Part shown: one piece after another, positions 18,448 to 27,274 of the stretch | Position numbering within the stretch: position 1 is the stretch's first letter | How the letters are laid out: every line of letters begins with the position of its first letter | NCBI RefSeq assembly: GCF_033343995.1 | Contig: NZ_CP137573.1 | Coordinates: 5,303,001-5,367,000, forward strand | Direction: 5' to 3' | Source of the DNA: Streptomyces sp. HUAS YS2 | Lineage (GTDB): Bacteria; Actinomycetota; Actinomycetes; Streptomycetales; Streptomycetaceae | Length of the DNA stretch: 64,000 nt | Position numbers and translations under genes: made by a program | Notes under the pieces: model-generated | Databases searched by the model: none | What the model saw: only the letters and a program-made list of their open reading frames with translations | What the model was told of the DNA's origin: nothing

Positions 18448-19581
18448 ATGAGTATCGAGAAACCGCAGCCGGTGACCGGTCCCGGGCCCGAGGGGTGTCT
18501 GACGGCGTTCATCAGGATCCCGGTGCGGGTCGTGGTGCTCGTGGTCGTGGTGCCGGTGCGGATGCTGTGGGACGTCCTCGTCGTCGGCGCGCGGTTCGTG
18601 GACCGGACGATGGTGCGGCCCGTCGGGCGGGCGTTGGCCTGGTTCTTCGGGCGGGTCGTCGGGGTTCCGGCCGGCTGGCTGTACCGGCATGTGCTCACGC
18701 CCGTGGGGCACGCCCTGGCCTGGTTCCTCACGGGTGTCGCGGTGGTCTTCGGGTGGATCGTCGAGCGGCTCGGCATCGGGCTGTCGTGGCTGCTCAAGGC
18801 GGTGTTCGTGTGGCCGTGGGTGGGGCTGTGGAGGTACGTGGTCGTGCCGGTCGCCCGGTACGGGATCGCCGTTCCCGCCGTCTGGCTGTACCGGCATCTC
18901 GTCACGCCGCTCGGGCACGGGCTCTCCTGGGCCCTGGCGACGCTGGTCGTCGCGCCGCTCGGCGCGCTCTGGACGTACGTCGTGGTGCCGCTCGTCCGGT
19001 ACGGGATCGTCGTGCCGGCCGCCTGGCTGTACGGCTCCGTGCTCGCGCCGCTCGGCCGCGGTCTCGTCACGGCGCTGTTCGTGTGGCCGTGGCGGCACCT
19101 GGTCGTGCCGGTCGTCACGTACGGGATCGTCGTGCCCCTCTCCTGGCTGTGGCGGCGGGTGCTCGTGCCCGTCGGGCGGGAGGTCGGGGACGCGCTCGTC
19201 GTCTGCTGGCGGATCGCGGGGTACGTGTCCCGGGCCGTCGGGAGGGCGGTGAAGTGGGTGGCGTGGAACCTGGTCGGGCGGCCCGTCGCCTGGTTCTACC
19301 GGGACGTGTGCACCCCCGTCGGGCACTTCGTCCGCGACCGCGTCTGGGCGCCCGCCCGCGCCGTCGCCGTCGAGGCCGGCCGGGCCGCCCGGGCCGCGCT
19401 CGTCTCGGCCCGGGACACCGTGCGGCAGGCCCGCCGCGACGCCTGGCGCGCCCTGGTCGGCGGGCCCCGGAGCACCGAGGCTGTGGAACCGGCGGTGACC
19501 CAGGCGCGTACTCTGGGTAGTACAACTGCTGTCTCCGGCGTGGCACCCGCCCCCGAGATCTCCCTGCGAAAGCGGGGGTGA
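18448..19581 (+). CDS. Trp/Pro-rich repeat membrane protein of unknown function
   Basis: 377 residues with no recognised family. A repeated unit resembling VPAxWLYRxVLTPLGHGL occurs at about residues 73-90, 142-159, 189-206, 229-246 and 278-295. A second motif resembling VVVPxxRYGIVVP precedes units two to four (131-143, 178-190, 218-230). The pattern is hydrophobic, with regularly placed Trp, Pro, Tyr and Arg, suggesting re-entrant or amphipathic membrane helices. The last about 75 residues are soluble and basic. It lies between the radical SAM gene and its DUF2344 partner, and its end overlaps the GTG of the next gene by 4 bp. Confidence 0.75.
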   Translation: MSIEKPQPVTGPGPEGCLTAFIRIPVRVVVLVVVVPVRMLWDVLVVGARFVDRTMVRPVGRALAWFFGRVVGVPAGWLYRHVLTPVGHALAWFLTGVAVVFGWIVERLGIGLSWLLKAVFVWPWVGLWRYVVVPVARYGIAVPAVWLYRHLVTPLGHGLSWALATLVVAPLGALWTYVVVPLVRYGIVVPAAWLYGSVLAPLGRGLVTALFVWPWRHLVVPVVTYGIVVPLSWLWRRVLVPVGREVGDALVVCWRIAGYVSRAVGRAVKWVAWNLVGRPVAWFYRDVCTPVGHFVRDRVWAPARAVAVEAGRAARAALVSARDTVRQARRDAWRALVGGPRSTEAVEPAVTQARTLGSTTAVSGVAPAPEISLRKRG

Positions 19582-20504
19582 TCCGGGCGAAGCCCACCAG
19601 GGACGACCCGTACCACCGGTACCCACCGCATTTCGAGGGCGGCGCGCCACCCGCGCCCGCCCCGCACCGAGGAGAAGAACCACTGGGCAAGCGACAGCCC
19701 GAAGGCCCGCCGCCCGCACCTGCGGTGCAGCGCATCCGACTGCGCTACACCAAGCGCGGCCGCCTCCGGTTCACCAGCCACCGTGACTTCCAGCGCGCGT
19801 TCGAGCGTGCGCTGCGCCGCGCCGAGGTGCCCATGGCGTACTCGGCCGGTTTCACCCCGCACCCGAAGGTGTCGTACGCCAACGCCGCCCCCACGGGTAC
19901 GGGCTCCGAGGCCGAGTACCTGGAGATCGCCCTCACCGAGACGCGCGACCCGGAGACCCTCCGGGCGCTGCTCGACGAGTCGCTCCCGGCCGGTCTGGAC
20001 ATCACCGACGCCGTCGAGGCCCGGACCTCCGGGCTCGCCGACCGGCTCACCGCCTCCGTGTGGGAGCTCCGGCTCGACGGAGTGGCAGTCGAGGACGCGC
20101 AGAAGGCCGTCGAGGCCTTCCTCGCCGCCGAGACGGTCGAGGTGCAGCGCAAGACGAAGAACGGCATGCGCACCTTCGACGCCCGTTCCGCCGTCGCGGA
20201 GCTCACCGCGGCTCGTCCACCGGCTGATAGGCCGGTGGAGGGCCCCTGTGCGATACTGCGGCTGGTTGTTCGGCACGTGACACCTGCCGTGCGACCCGAC
20301 GACGTCCTGTCCGGTCTCCGAGCTGTGGCCGACCTGGCGCCGCCGGTCCCCGCAGCGGTGACCAGGCTGGCGCAGGGGCTCTTCGACGAGGAGTCCGGCA
20401 CGGTGACCGACCCGCTCGCGCCCGACCGCGAGGCAGTCACGGCCGCTTCACCCACGGCCGCCGCGACCGCCCCGGCGACGGCGCCGGGTACCGGTTCCGC
20501 GTAG
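19578..20504 (+). CDS. TIGR03936/DUF2344 family protein
   Basis: 308 residues from the GTG at 19578, which overlaps the previous stop codon. The conserved fold begins near residue 50 (VQRIRLRYTKRGRLRFTSHRDF) and includes RALRRAEVPMAYSAGFTPHPK. The first about 35 residues are Pro-rich and look non-conserved. An in-frame CTG at 19683, with a good GAGGAGAAG about 6-8 nt upstream, would give MGKRQPEG and may be the true start. It is the partner of the TIGR03960 radical SAM protein, likely acting on the same unknown RNA or protein modification. Confidence 0.85.
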   Translation: MIRAKPTRDDPYHRYPPHFEGGAPPAPAPHRGEEPLGKRQPEGPPPAPAVQRIRLRYTKRGRLRFTSHRDFQRAFERALRRAEVPMAYSAGFTPHPKVSYANAAPTGTGSEAEYLEIALTETRDPETLRALLDESLPAGLDITDAVEARTSGLADRLTASVWELRLDGVAVEDAQKAVEAFLAAETVEVQRKTKNGMRTFDARSAVAELTAARPPADRPVEGPCAILRLVVRHVTPAVRPDDVLSGLRAVADLAPPVPAAVTRLAQGLFDEESGTVTDPLAPDREAVTAASPTAAATAPATAPGTGSA

Positions 20505-20585
20505 GGAGCGGTCGTCGTAGCGCAGCCCTGGACCTCGGGAGCCACCTGGGTCGGGCCGCGCACTGACCAGGAGACTTTCGCCAGG

Positions 20586-20606
20586 CCGTACGCATGGGGC
20601 GTACGG
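20586..20606 (+). other. small hairpin in the rne leader
   Basis: Perfect 8-bp stem with a 5-nt loop inside the 235-bp gap before the RNase E/G gene. RNase E leaders are often autoregulatory, so this is a possible feedback element. No function is shown. Confidence 0.35.
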
Positions 20607-20739
20607 AACCGGCGAGCCAGACACAGAGCTCCCGTGCGGCGCCCGCGCCCCGGACGGCGGTACCGCGCTCATCACGCGGACGTGCCGCCGGACCGGAATC
20701 AGGCGCGGCGCCCGGGAGCGTGACGGGAGAACCGCCCGC

Positions 20740-23700
20740 ATGCTCGAGCAGCACGAAGACAACGAGAACAACAGCGCCCCCGGAGACAAGCTGCCGCCGC
20801 GCCGTAGGCGTCGCGCCGCTTCCCGCCCCGCGGGCCCGCCGGTCGCCGCCGACGCGTCGGCCGCCGAGGCCACCGCACCGGTCGTCGAGGAGACGCCGGT
20901 CGCCGAGGTCGTCGAGGAGGCCGCTCCGGCGCGTCCGCGCCGCCGTGCCACCCGCAGGGCCACCGCGCCCGAGGCGACGCCGCAGGCCGCGGAGGCCGTG
21001 GCCGCCGAGGTCGAGGAGACCCTGGCCGTCGAGGAGACCGCGCCGCCCGCGCGGACCCGTCGTCGTGCCACCCGCAAGGCCACCACCGCCGCGCCGGCGG
21101 AGGAGACCCCGGCCGTCGAAGAGGCCCCGGCCGCCGAAGCCGCCGAGGTCGTCGAGGAGGCCGCTCCGGCCCGTACCCGCCGCCGCGCCACCCGCAAGGC
21201 CACCGCCCCCGTGACGTCCCCGGCCGTGGCCGAGGAGATCGTGGTCGAGGCCGTGGCGGAGGAGGCCGAGCCGGTCGCCGAGCCGGAGCCGGTCGTCGAG
21301 GCCGCGCCGCCGGCCCGTACCCGCCGCCGTGCCACCCGCAAGGCCACCGCCCCCGTGACGTCCCCGGCCGTGGCCGAGGAGATCGTGGTCGAGGCCGTGG
21401 CGGAGGAGGCCGAGCCGGTCGCCGAGCCGGAGCCGGTCGTCGAGGCCGCGCCGCCGGCCCGTACCCGCCGCCGCGCCACCCGCAAGGTCACCTCGCCCGA
21501 GCCGGTCGCCGCCGAGGCCGAGACCGCCGGCGAGACGCTGCCGCAGGACGTCGTCGAGCAGATCGCCGTCGACACCCCGGCCGCCGCCGAGGTCGCCGCC
21601 GCCGAGCAGGCCGCCACCCGTGGCCGTACCCGCCGCCGCGCCACCTCGCCGCAGTTCACCTCCGAGCCGGTGGCCCCCGCGAAGGCCGAGGAGGAGAAGC
21701 CCGCGCGCGGCCGTCGCGCCACCCGGCCCTCCGTCGCCGTCTTCCAGGCGCCGGTGTTCACCGAGCCGATGTTCCAGACGCCGGAGACCGCTGCCGCCAT
21801 GGCCGCTGCCGCCGCCGTGGAGCCGGAGGAGGACGAGGAGACGGAGGAGACCGCCGAGGTCGTCGAGACCGTCGAGGCCGAGGTCGTCGAGCGCGCCGAG
21901 ACCGGCCGCCGTCGCCGTCGTCGCCGCGGCGAGCCCGTCGCCGTCGAGCCCGTGCCGAGCACGGTCGCCGAGGAGCCCGAGGTCGAGGCCGAGGAGCCCG
22001 AGGCCGTCGAGGCGGAGGAGACGGACGAGTACGAGGACCGTCCCTCCCGCCGTCGCCGCCGGGGCGGCCGTCGCCGTCGTCGCGGCGAGTCCGCCGAGGT
22101 CGAGGAGACCGAGGAGGCCGAGGAGGCGCACGCCGAGTCCGAGGCCGAGGAGGCCGAGGAGGAGGAGTCCGAGGGCGAGGAGGAGGCCGAGGGCCGCGAG
22201 TCGTCCGGCTCCAGCAGCTCCCGCCGTCGCCGCCGTCGTCGTCGCCGCAGCGGCGAGGGTGCCGGTGAGGCCGAGGCGGCCGAGGAGGACGGCGTCCGTA
22301 CGGTCGTCAAGGTCCGCGAGCCCCGCCCGGCCCGTGAGAAGGCCGAGCCGTCCGACGAGGTCCAGTCCATCAAGGGCTCGACGCGTCTGGAGGCGAAGAA
22401 GCAGCGCCGCCGCGAGGGCCGCGAGCAGGGCCGCCGCCGCGTCCCGATCATCACGGAGGCCGAGTTCCTGGCCCGCCGTGAGGCCGTCGAGCGCGTCATG
22501 GTCGTCCGCCAGAACGGCGAGCGCACCCAGATCGGCGTCCTGGAAGACAACGTGCTCGTCGAGCACTACGTCAACAAGGAGCAGGCCACCTCGTACGTCG
22601 GCAACGTCTACCTGGGCAAGGTCCAGAACGTGCTGCCGTCGATGGAGGCCGCGTTCGTCGACATCGGCAAGGGCCGCAACGCGGTCCTGTACGCCGGCGA
22701 GGTCAACTTCGAGGCGCTCGGCATGGCCAACGGGCCGCGCCGCATCGAGACCGCGCTGAAGTCCGGCCAGTCGGTCCTCGTCCAGGTGACGAAGGACCCG
22801 ATCGGTCACAAGGGCGCGCGTCTGACCAGCCAGGTCTCCCTGCCGGGCCGTTACCTCGTGTACGTCCCCGAGGGCTCGATGACCGGCATCAGCCGCAAGC
22901 TCCCGGACACCGAGCGGGCCCGTCTGAAGACCATCCTCAAGAAGATCGTCCCCGAGGACGCGGGCGTCATCGTGCGCACCGCCGCCGAGGGTGCGAGCGA
23001 GGACGAGCTGCGCCGTGACGTCGAGCGTCTGCAGGCGCAGTGGGAGGAGATCCAGAAGAAGGCGAAGAGCGGCAACGCCCCGACCCTTCTCTACGGTGAG
23101 CCGGACATGACCGTCCGGGTCGTCCGCGACATCTTCAACGAGGACTTCTCGAAGGTCATCGTCAGCGGTGACGACGCCTGGGAGACCATCCACGGCTACG
23201 TGAACCACGTCGCCCCGGACCTGACCGACCGCCTGTCCAAGTGGACGAGCGAGGTCGACGTCTTCGCGACGTACCGGATCGACGAGCAGCTGATGAAGGC
23301 GCTGGACCGCAAGGTCTGGCTGCCGTCCGGCGGCTCGCTGGTGATCGACAAGACCGAGGCGATGATCGTCGTCGACGTCAACACCGGCAAGTTCACCGGC
23401 CAGGGCGGCAACCTGGAGGAGACGGTCACCAGGAACAACCTGGAGGCGGCCGAGGAGATCGTGCGCCAGCTGCGGCTGCGCGACCTGGGCGGCATCGTCG
23501 TGATCGACTTCATCGACATGGTCCTGGAGTCCAACCGCGACCTGGTGTTGCGTCGCCTCCTGGAGTGCCTGGGCCGGGACCGGACCAAGCACCAGGTGGC
23601 CGAGGTCACCTCGCTGGGCCTGGTGCAGATGACCCGTAAGCGGGTCGGCCAGGGTCTGCTGGAGTCCTTCTCCGAGACCTGCGTCCACTGCAACGGCCGC

Positions 23701-24645
23701 GGTGTGATCGTGCACATGGAGCAGCCGACCACCCACGGTGGCGGCGGCAACGGCAAGCGGGCGAAGAAGCGCGGCCGCGGCGGCGCCGAGCACGTCCACG
23801 AGCACGAGCACGAGCACGAGGTGGCGGAGGTCGCGGAGACCGAGGCCGTCGAGACCGAGGCCGAGGTCGCCGCGGAGATCGCGCCGCCGGTCGCCCTGCC
23901 CGAGCCCATCGCTCCCGACGAGGAGCTGTACGGCTCCGTCGCCGAGGCGGAGGAGGCCGCGAAGCGCGGCCGCGGCCGCCGCCGGGCGACCCGCCGGGTG
24001 TCCGCTCCGGTGGTCTCGACCCCGCAGCCCGCCGCCGAGCCGGTCGAGATCGTCGAGCCGGTCGTGACCGAGCCGGTCACCGAGCCGGAGCCGGTCGTCG
24101 CCGAGGCCGCGCCGGCCGTCGTCGAGGAGGCCGCCCCGGCCCCGCGTACCCGTCGCCGCGCCACCCGCAAGGCGACGGCCCCGGCCGGTTCGCCGGCCGT
24201 CGCGGAGCCGGTCGCCGAGGCCCCGGTCGCCGAGGCCCCGGTCGCCGAGGCCGAGCCGGTCGTCGTCGCCGAGACCCAGGCCGCCCCGGCCGAGGTCGTC
24301 GCCGAGGCTCCTGTCGAGGAGGCCCCCGTGGCCGCCCCGCCGCGGGCCCGTCGACGGGTCGTCCGCAAGGCCACCGCTCCCGCCGGCGCTCCGGCCGGTT
24401 CGGAGGAGGCCGCCGTCGTCGTGGTGACCGCCACGACGGAGGCCGCCGAGGCCGCGTCCGCGTCCGAGGCGGAGGAGGAGGTCACGCCGGCCAAGAAGGC
24501 CGCCGCGCGCAAGACCGCCAAGAAGGCGACGGCCAAGAAGGCCGCCGCGAAGAAGACGACGGCCAAGAAGACCGCGGCCAAGAAGACGACCGCGAAGAAG
24601 GCCACGAAGGCGGCGGCCAAGAAGACCGCCGCAGCCGAGCAGTAG
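20740..24645 (+). CDS. rne: Rne/Rng family ribonuclease (RNase E/G)
   Basis: Endoribonuclease of mRNA decay and rRNA/tRNA processing; 1301 residues, long for the family. The N-terminal arm (1 to about 560) is low-complexity Glu/Ala/Val with many RTRRRATRKAT-type basic blocks. The S1 domain begins near QIGVLEDNVLVEHY. The catalytic DNase-I-like region holds the Mg-binding Asp879 (VDVNTG) and Asp923 (IDFIDM). The Zn-link is Cys981/Cys984 (CVHC). A short His/Glu stretch (HEHEHEHE) follows. The C-terminal arm repeats the basic blocks and ends in a histone-like Lys/Ala tail (AKKTAKKATAKKAAAKK). ATG start with GGGAGA upstream. Confidence 0.95.
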   Translation: MLEQHEDNENNSAPGDKLPPRRRRRAASRPAGPPVAADASAAEATAPVVEETPVAEVVEEAAPARPRRRATRRATAPEATPQAAEAVAAEVEETLAVEETAPPARTRRRATRKATTAAPAEETPAVEEAPAAEAAEVVEEAAPARTRRRATRKATAPVTSPAVAEEIVVEAVAEEAEPVAEPEPVVEAAPPARTRRRATRKATAPVTSPAVAEEIVVEAVAEEAEPVAEPEPVVEAAPPARTRRRATRKVTSPEPVAAEAETAGETLPQDVVEQIAVDTPAAAEVAAAEQAATRGRTRRRATSPQFTSEPVAPAKAEEEKPARGRRATRPSVAVFQAPVFTEPMFQTPETAAAMAAAAAVEPEEDEETEETAEVVETVEAEVVERAETGRRRRRRRGEPVAVEPVPSTVAEEPEVEAEEPEAVEAEETDEYEDRPSRRRRRGGRRRRRGESAEVEETEEAEEAHAESEAEEAEEEESEGEEEAEGRESSGSSSSRRRRRRRRRSGEGAGEAEAAEEDGVRTVVKVREPRPAREKAEPSDEVQSIKGSTRLEAKKQRRREGREQGRRRVPIITEAEFLARREAVERVMVVRQNGERTQIGVLEDNVLVEHYVNKEQATSYVGNVYLGKVQNVLPSMEAAFVDIGKGRNAVLYAGEVNFEALGMANGPRRIETALKSGQSVLVQVTKDPIGHKGARLTSQVSLPGRYLVYVPEGSMTGISRKLPDTERARLKTILKKIVPEDAGVIVRTAAEGASEDELRRDVERLQAQWEEIQKKAKSGNAPTLLYGEPDMTVRVVRDIFNEDFSKVIVSGDDAWETIHGYVNHVAPDLTDRLSKWTSEVDVFATYRIDEQLMKALDRKVWLPSGGSLVIDKTEAMIVVDVNTGKFTGQGGNLEETVTRNNLEAAEEIVRQLRLRDLGGIVVIDFIDMVLESNRDLVLRRLLECLGRDRTKHQVAEVTSLGLVQMTRKRVGQGLLESFSETCVHCNGRGVIVHMEQPTTHGGGGNGKRAKKRGRGGAEHVHEHEHEHEVAEVAETEAVETEAEVAAEIAPPVALPEPIAPDEELYGSVAEAEEAAKRGRGRRRATRRVSAPVVSTPQPAAEPVEIVEPVVTEPVTEPEPVVAEAAPAVVEEAAPAPRTRRRATRKATAPAGSPAVAEPVAEAPVAEAPVAEAEPVVVAETQAAPAEVVAEAPVEEAPVAAPPRARRRVVRKATAPAGAPAGSEEAAVVVVTATTEAAEAASASEAEEEVTPAKKAAARKTAKKATAKKAAAKKTTAKKTAAKKTTAKKATKAAAKKTAAAEQ
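21187..21473 (+). repeat. 144-bp in-frame tandem duplication inside rne
   Basis: Bases 21187-21329 are identical to 21331-21473 at a period of 144 bp (48 codons); the flanking bases differ. It duplicates one acidic segment plus one RTRRRATRKATAP basic block of the N-terminal arm, so it is a recent in-frame expansion. Confidence 0.9.
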
Positions 24646-24654
24646 CGGAGAGTG

Positions 24655-24690
24655 GCGAGTGACGGCCGTCTCGTGACGGCCGTCACTCGC
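24655..24690 (+). terminator. terminator after rne
   Basis: Perfect 15-bp stem (24655-24669 with 24676-24690) and a 6-nt loop, followed by a short T-containing stretch. Confidence 0.88.
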
Positions 24691-25042
24691 CCTTCGTGTC
24701 TTACCTGAACGAATGGTGAGTAACTGCTGAAGTTCCTGTGGCGCCGCTCTCGAAGGCCCGGACGGTACAGGGACTTTGTTTCAGAATTGATGCCTGGCCA
24801 CGTAAACGGCCCCGAAATTGACTAGGAAATTCCTGATAATGTGACGCCCGGTCGCCGCCGTCTGCGGGCTACGCCCCGGGGCTACGGTCGGTGACCGACC
24901 CGGCTCCGGGACAGACCGGTCCCGGCATTCCTCGGTAGGGCGTCGGCATCGCGCCGGAGGGGTACGCGCGGCCTCGCGAGACGTCCGCAACACCCCAGAC
25001 CTCTGCCACATAGAGCTTTTGCGGTGTTCAAGGAGGACGTCC
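24691..25042 (+). promoter_or_regulatory. 352-bp noncoding region upstream of the sugar-polymer locus
   Basis: No gene is seen here. The stretch 24760-24845 is much more AT-rich than its surroundings. It holds TTGACT (24818-24823), the dyad AGGAAATTCCT (24824-24834) and GATAAT (24835-24840). The -35/-10 spacing is only 11 nt, so TTGACT is probably not the -35 of GATAAT. GC-rich segments with short dyads follow, ending in AAGGAGG at 25030-25036. It most likely carries the promoter of the rightward locus. Confidence 0.5.
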
Positions 25043-26161
25043 ATGCCGAGCATCAACGAGCAGCCCATTCCCGCTGCCCGCCCGGTCATCGGTGAAGATG
25101 AGATCGAGGCCGCGGTACGCGTTCTGCGCACCGGCCGCGTCGTACAGGGCCCCGAGGTGGCCGCCTTCGAGGAGGAGTTCTCCGAGGTCGTCGAGGGACG
25201 CCACTGCGTCGCCGTCAACTCCGGTACCTCTGCGCTGCACCTCCTTCTGATGGCCATGGGCATCGGCCCGGGCGACGAGGTGATCGTCCCGTCCTTCTCG
25301 TTCGCCGCCTCGGCGAACGCGGTCCGCCTGGTCGGCGCCGACGTCGTCTTCGTCGACATCGAGGCGAGCAGCTTCAACATCGACCCCGCCGCCGTCGAGG
25401 CCGCGATCACCCCGCGGACCGCCGCGATCATGCCGGTGCACATCTACGGCAACCCGGCCGCCATGGACAAGATCATGGCGATCGCCGACAAGCACAAGCT
25501 CGCGGTCGTCGAGGACGCCTGCCAGGCGCACGCCGCGGCCCTGGGCGGCACGCCGGTCGGCGCCTTCGGCACCGGCGGCACCTTCAGCTTCTACCCGACG
25601 AAGAACATGCACTCGCTCGAGGGCGGCATGATCTCGACGGCCGACGCCGAGATCGCCCGCACCCTGCGCCTGCTGCGCAACCAGGGCATGGAGCAGCGCT
25701 ACGCGAACGAGATCGTCGGCGCCAACATGCGCATGACCGACGTGAACGCCGCGATCGGCCGCGTCCAGCTCGGCAAGCTCGCCGGCTGGACCGAGCGGCG
25801 CATCGCCAACGCCGCGTACCTCTCGGAGCACATCAACGCCGAGAACGTGGTCACGCCGATCCTCGCCCCGGGCGCGCGGCACATCTACCACCAGTACACG
25901 ATCCGGGTGAAGGGCGACCGCGACGCCGCGATGGCCAAGCTCACCGAGGCGGGCATCGGCAACGCGGTCTACTACCCGACGCCGATCCACCGTCTGAAGC
26001 CGTACTGGGAGCCGGACCAGAAGGCCGGCCGCAACTGGGACCTGCCCGAGACGGAGAAGGCGGCCGCCGAGGTCGTCTCCCTGCCGGTCCACCCGTCCCT
26101 GTCCGAGAACGACCTGGAGCGCATCGTCACCGCCGTGAACGCGCTGGGAGAGAACCTGTGA
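25043..26161 (+). CDS. DegT/DnrJ/EryC1/StrS-type nucleotide-sugar aminotransferase (WbpE/WlbC-like)
   Basis: 372 residues. PLP-dependent sugar aminotransferase with the Schiff-base Lys187 in FYPTKNMHSLEGG and the conserved SGTSALHLLL phosphate-binding loop. ATG 25043 is chosen for the near-perfect AAGGAGG 6 nt upstream; an upstream TTG is rejected. Its stop codon overlaps the GTG of the following Gfo/Idh dehydrogenase. That tight pair, with a UDP-HexNAc 6-dehydrogenase and a WbpD-like acetyltransferase in the same locus, suggests transfer of an amino group to C3 of a UDP-3-keto-GlcNAc-uronate. Substrate is inferred from context only. Confidence 0.88.
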   Translation: MPSINEQPIPAARPVIGEDEIEAAVRVLRTGRVVQGPEVAAFEEEFSEVVEGRHCVAVNSGTSALHLLLMAMGIGPGDEVIVPSFSFAASANAVRLVGADVVFVDIEASSFNIDPAAVEAAITPRTAAIMPVHIYGNPAAMDKIMAIADKHKLAVVEDACQAHAAALGGTPVGAFGTGGTFSFYPTKNMHSLEGGMISTADAEIARTLRLLRNQGMEQRYANEIVGANMRMTDVNAAIGRVQLGKLAGWTERRIANAAYLSEHINAENVVTPILAPGARHIYHQYTIRVKGDRDAAMAKLTEAGIGNAVYYPTPIHRLKPYWEPDQKAGRNWDLPETEKAAAEVVSLPVHPSLSENDLERIVTAVNALGENL

Positions 26162-27174
26162 CTGCCGCTGCACTGCGAGCCGGCCTGATCGGCCTCGGCT
26201 CCATGGGACGCCACCACGCCCGCGTGCTCGCCGGGCTCGACGGCGTCCAGCTCGTCGGTGTCGTCGACCCGATGGGCGACAAGAACGGCTGGGCGCAGGG
26301 CGCTCCGGTCCTGTCGACCGTCGAGGAGCTCATCGCGCTCGGCATCGACTACGCCGTCGTCGCCGCCCCGACCGCGCTCCACGAGGAAGTCGGCCTGAAG
26401 CTGGCCGAGGCCGGTGTCGGCGCGCTCATCGAGAAGCCCGTCGCGGACACCGTCGAGGGCGCCCGCCGTCTCGTCGAGGCGTTCGAGTCCCGCGGCCTGG
26501 TGGCCGGCGTGGGCCACATCGAGCGCTGCAACCCGGCGCTGCGTTCGCTGCGCGAGCGCCTGGAGGCCGGCGAACTGGGCGACGTGTACCAGGTCGTCAC
26601 CCGCCGCCAGGGCCCGTTCCCGCACCGCATCGCCGACGTCGGCGTGGTCAAGGACCTCGCGACGCACGACATCGACCTCACCGCCTGGGTGACCGGCCAG
26701 TCGTACACCTCGATCGCCGCCCACACGGTGTCGAAGTCCGGCCGTCCGCACGAGGACATGGTCTCCGCGGTGGGTCAGCTCGCCGACGGCACGATGGTCA
26801 ACCACCTCGTCAACTGGCTGAGCCCGCTGAAGGAGCGGTTCACCTCGGTCACCGGCGAGCGCGGCTGCTTCATCGCCGACACCCTCACCGCCGACCTCAC
26901 CTTCTACTCCAACGCCGCCCAGGCGACCGAGTGGGAGGCGCTGCAGGCGTTCCGCGGTGTGTCCGAGGGCGACATGATCCGTTACGCCATCGCCAAGCGT
27001 GAGCCGCTGCTCGTCGAGCACGAGCTGTTCCGCGACGCGGTGCGCGGCGAGGACGCCGACATCTGCACGCTGCGCCAGGGTCTGCGTACGGTGGAGGTCG
27101 CCGCGGCGGTTCTCCAGTCGGCCGCCGACCGGACTACTGTCCGTCTCGACGGCATCAGCGGTGGAGCTGCCTGA
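26158..27174 (+). CDS. Gfo/Idh/MocA oxidoreductase (WbpB/WlbA-like)
   Basis: 338 residues. NAD-dependent sugar dehydrogenase with an N-terminal Rossmann motif (GLGSMG, 12-17), the catalytic EKP motif (E92-K93-P94) and a DLATHDIDL segment carrying the conserved acid and His. GTG start overlapping the aminotransferase stop codon by 4 bp, so translation is coupled. In the WbpA-B-E-D pathway this enzyme oxidises C3 of UDP-GlcNAc-uronate before transamination. It is the natural partner of the preceding gene. Confidence 0.87.
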   Translation: MTAAALRAGLIGLGSMGRHHARVLAGLDGVQLVGVVDPMGDKNGWAQGAPVLSTVEELIALGIDYAVVAAPTALHEEVGLKLAEAGVGALIEKPVADTVEGARRLVEAFESRGLVAGVGHIERCNPALRSLRERLEAGELGDVYQVVTRRQGPFPHRIADVGVVKDLATHDIDLTAWVTGQSYTSIAAHTVSKSGRPHEDMVSAVGQLADGTMVNHLVNWLSPLKERFTSVTGERGCFIADTLTADLTFYSNAAQATEWEALQAFRGVSEGDMIRYAIAKREPLLVEHELFRDAVRGEDADICTLRQGLRTVEVAAAVLQSAADRTTVRLDGISGGAA

Positions 27175-27207
27175 CCCATCTCGGCGGCGGGTGGCCGCTG
27201 CCCGCCG

Positions 27208-27239
27208 GTCCCCGGCTTCCCAGGGTGGAAGCCGGGGAC
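27208..27239 (+). terminator. hairpin after the dehydrogenase gene
   Basis: Perfect 13-bp stem (27208-27220 with 27227-27239) and a 6-nt loop in the 100-bp gap before the next glycosyltransferase. It is probably a terminator or attenuator inside the locus. Confidence 0.7.
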
Positions 27240-27274
27240 GCCGAACGTAAGTCTTCCACCGGAGGAAGTAGCTC

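Noticed and set aside
16432..19719. Long minus-strand frame opposite the radical SAM and repeat-protein genes
   Set aside because: Periodic Pro/His/Asp content mirrors the codons of the plus-strand genes; no start signal or domain.
20437..23817. Minus-strand frame opposite RNase E/G
   Set aside because: Leu/Gly/Asp repeats are the complement of the Glu/Ala/Arg arm; no independent evidence of coding.
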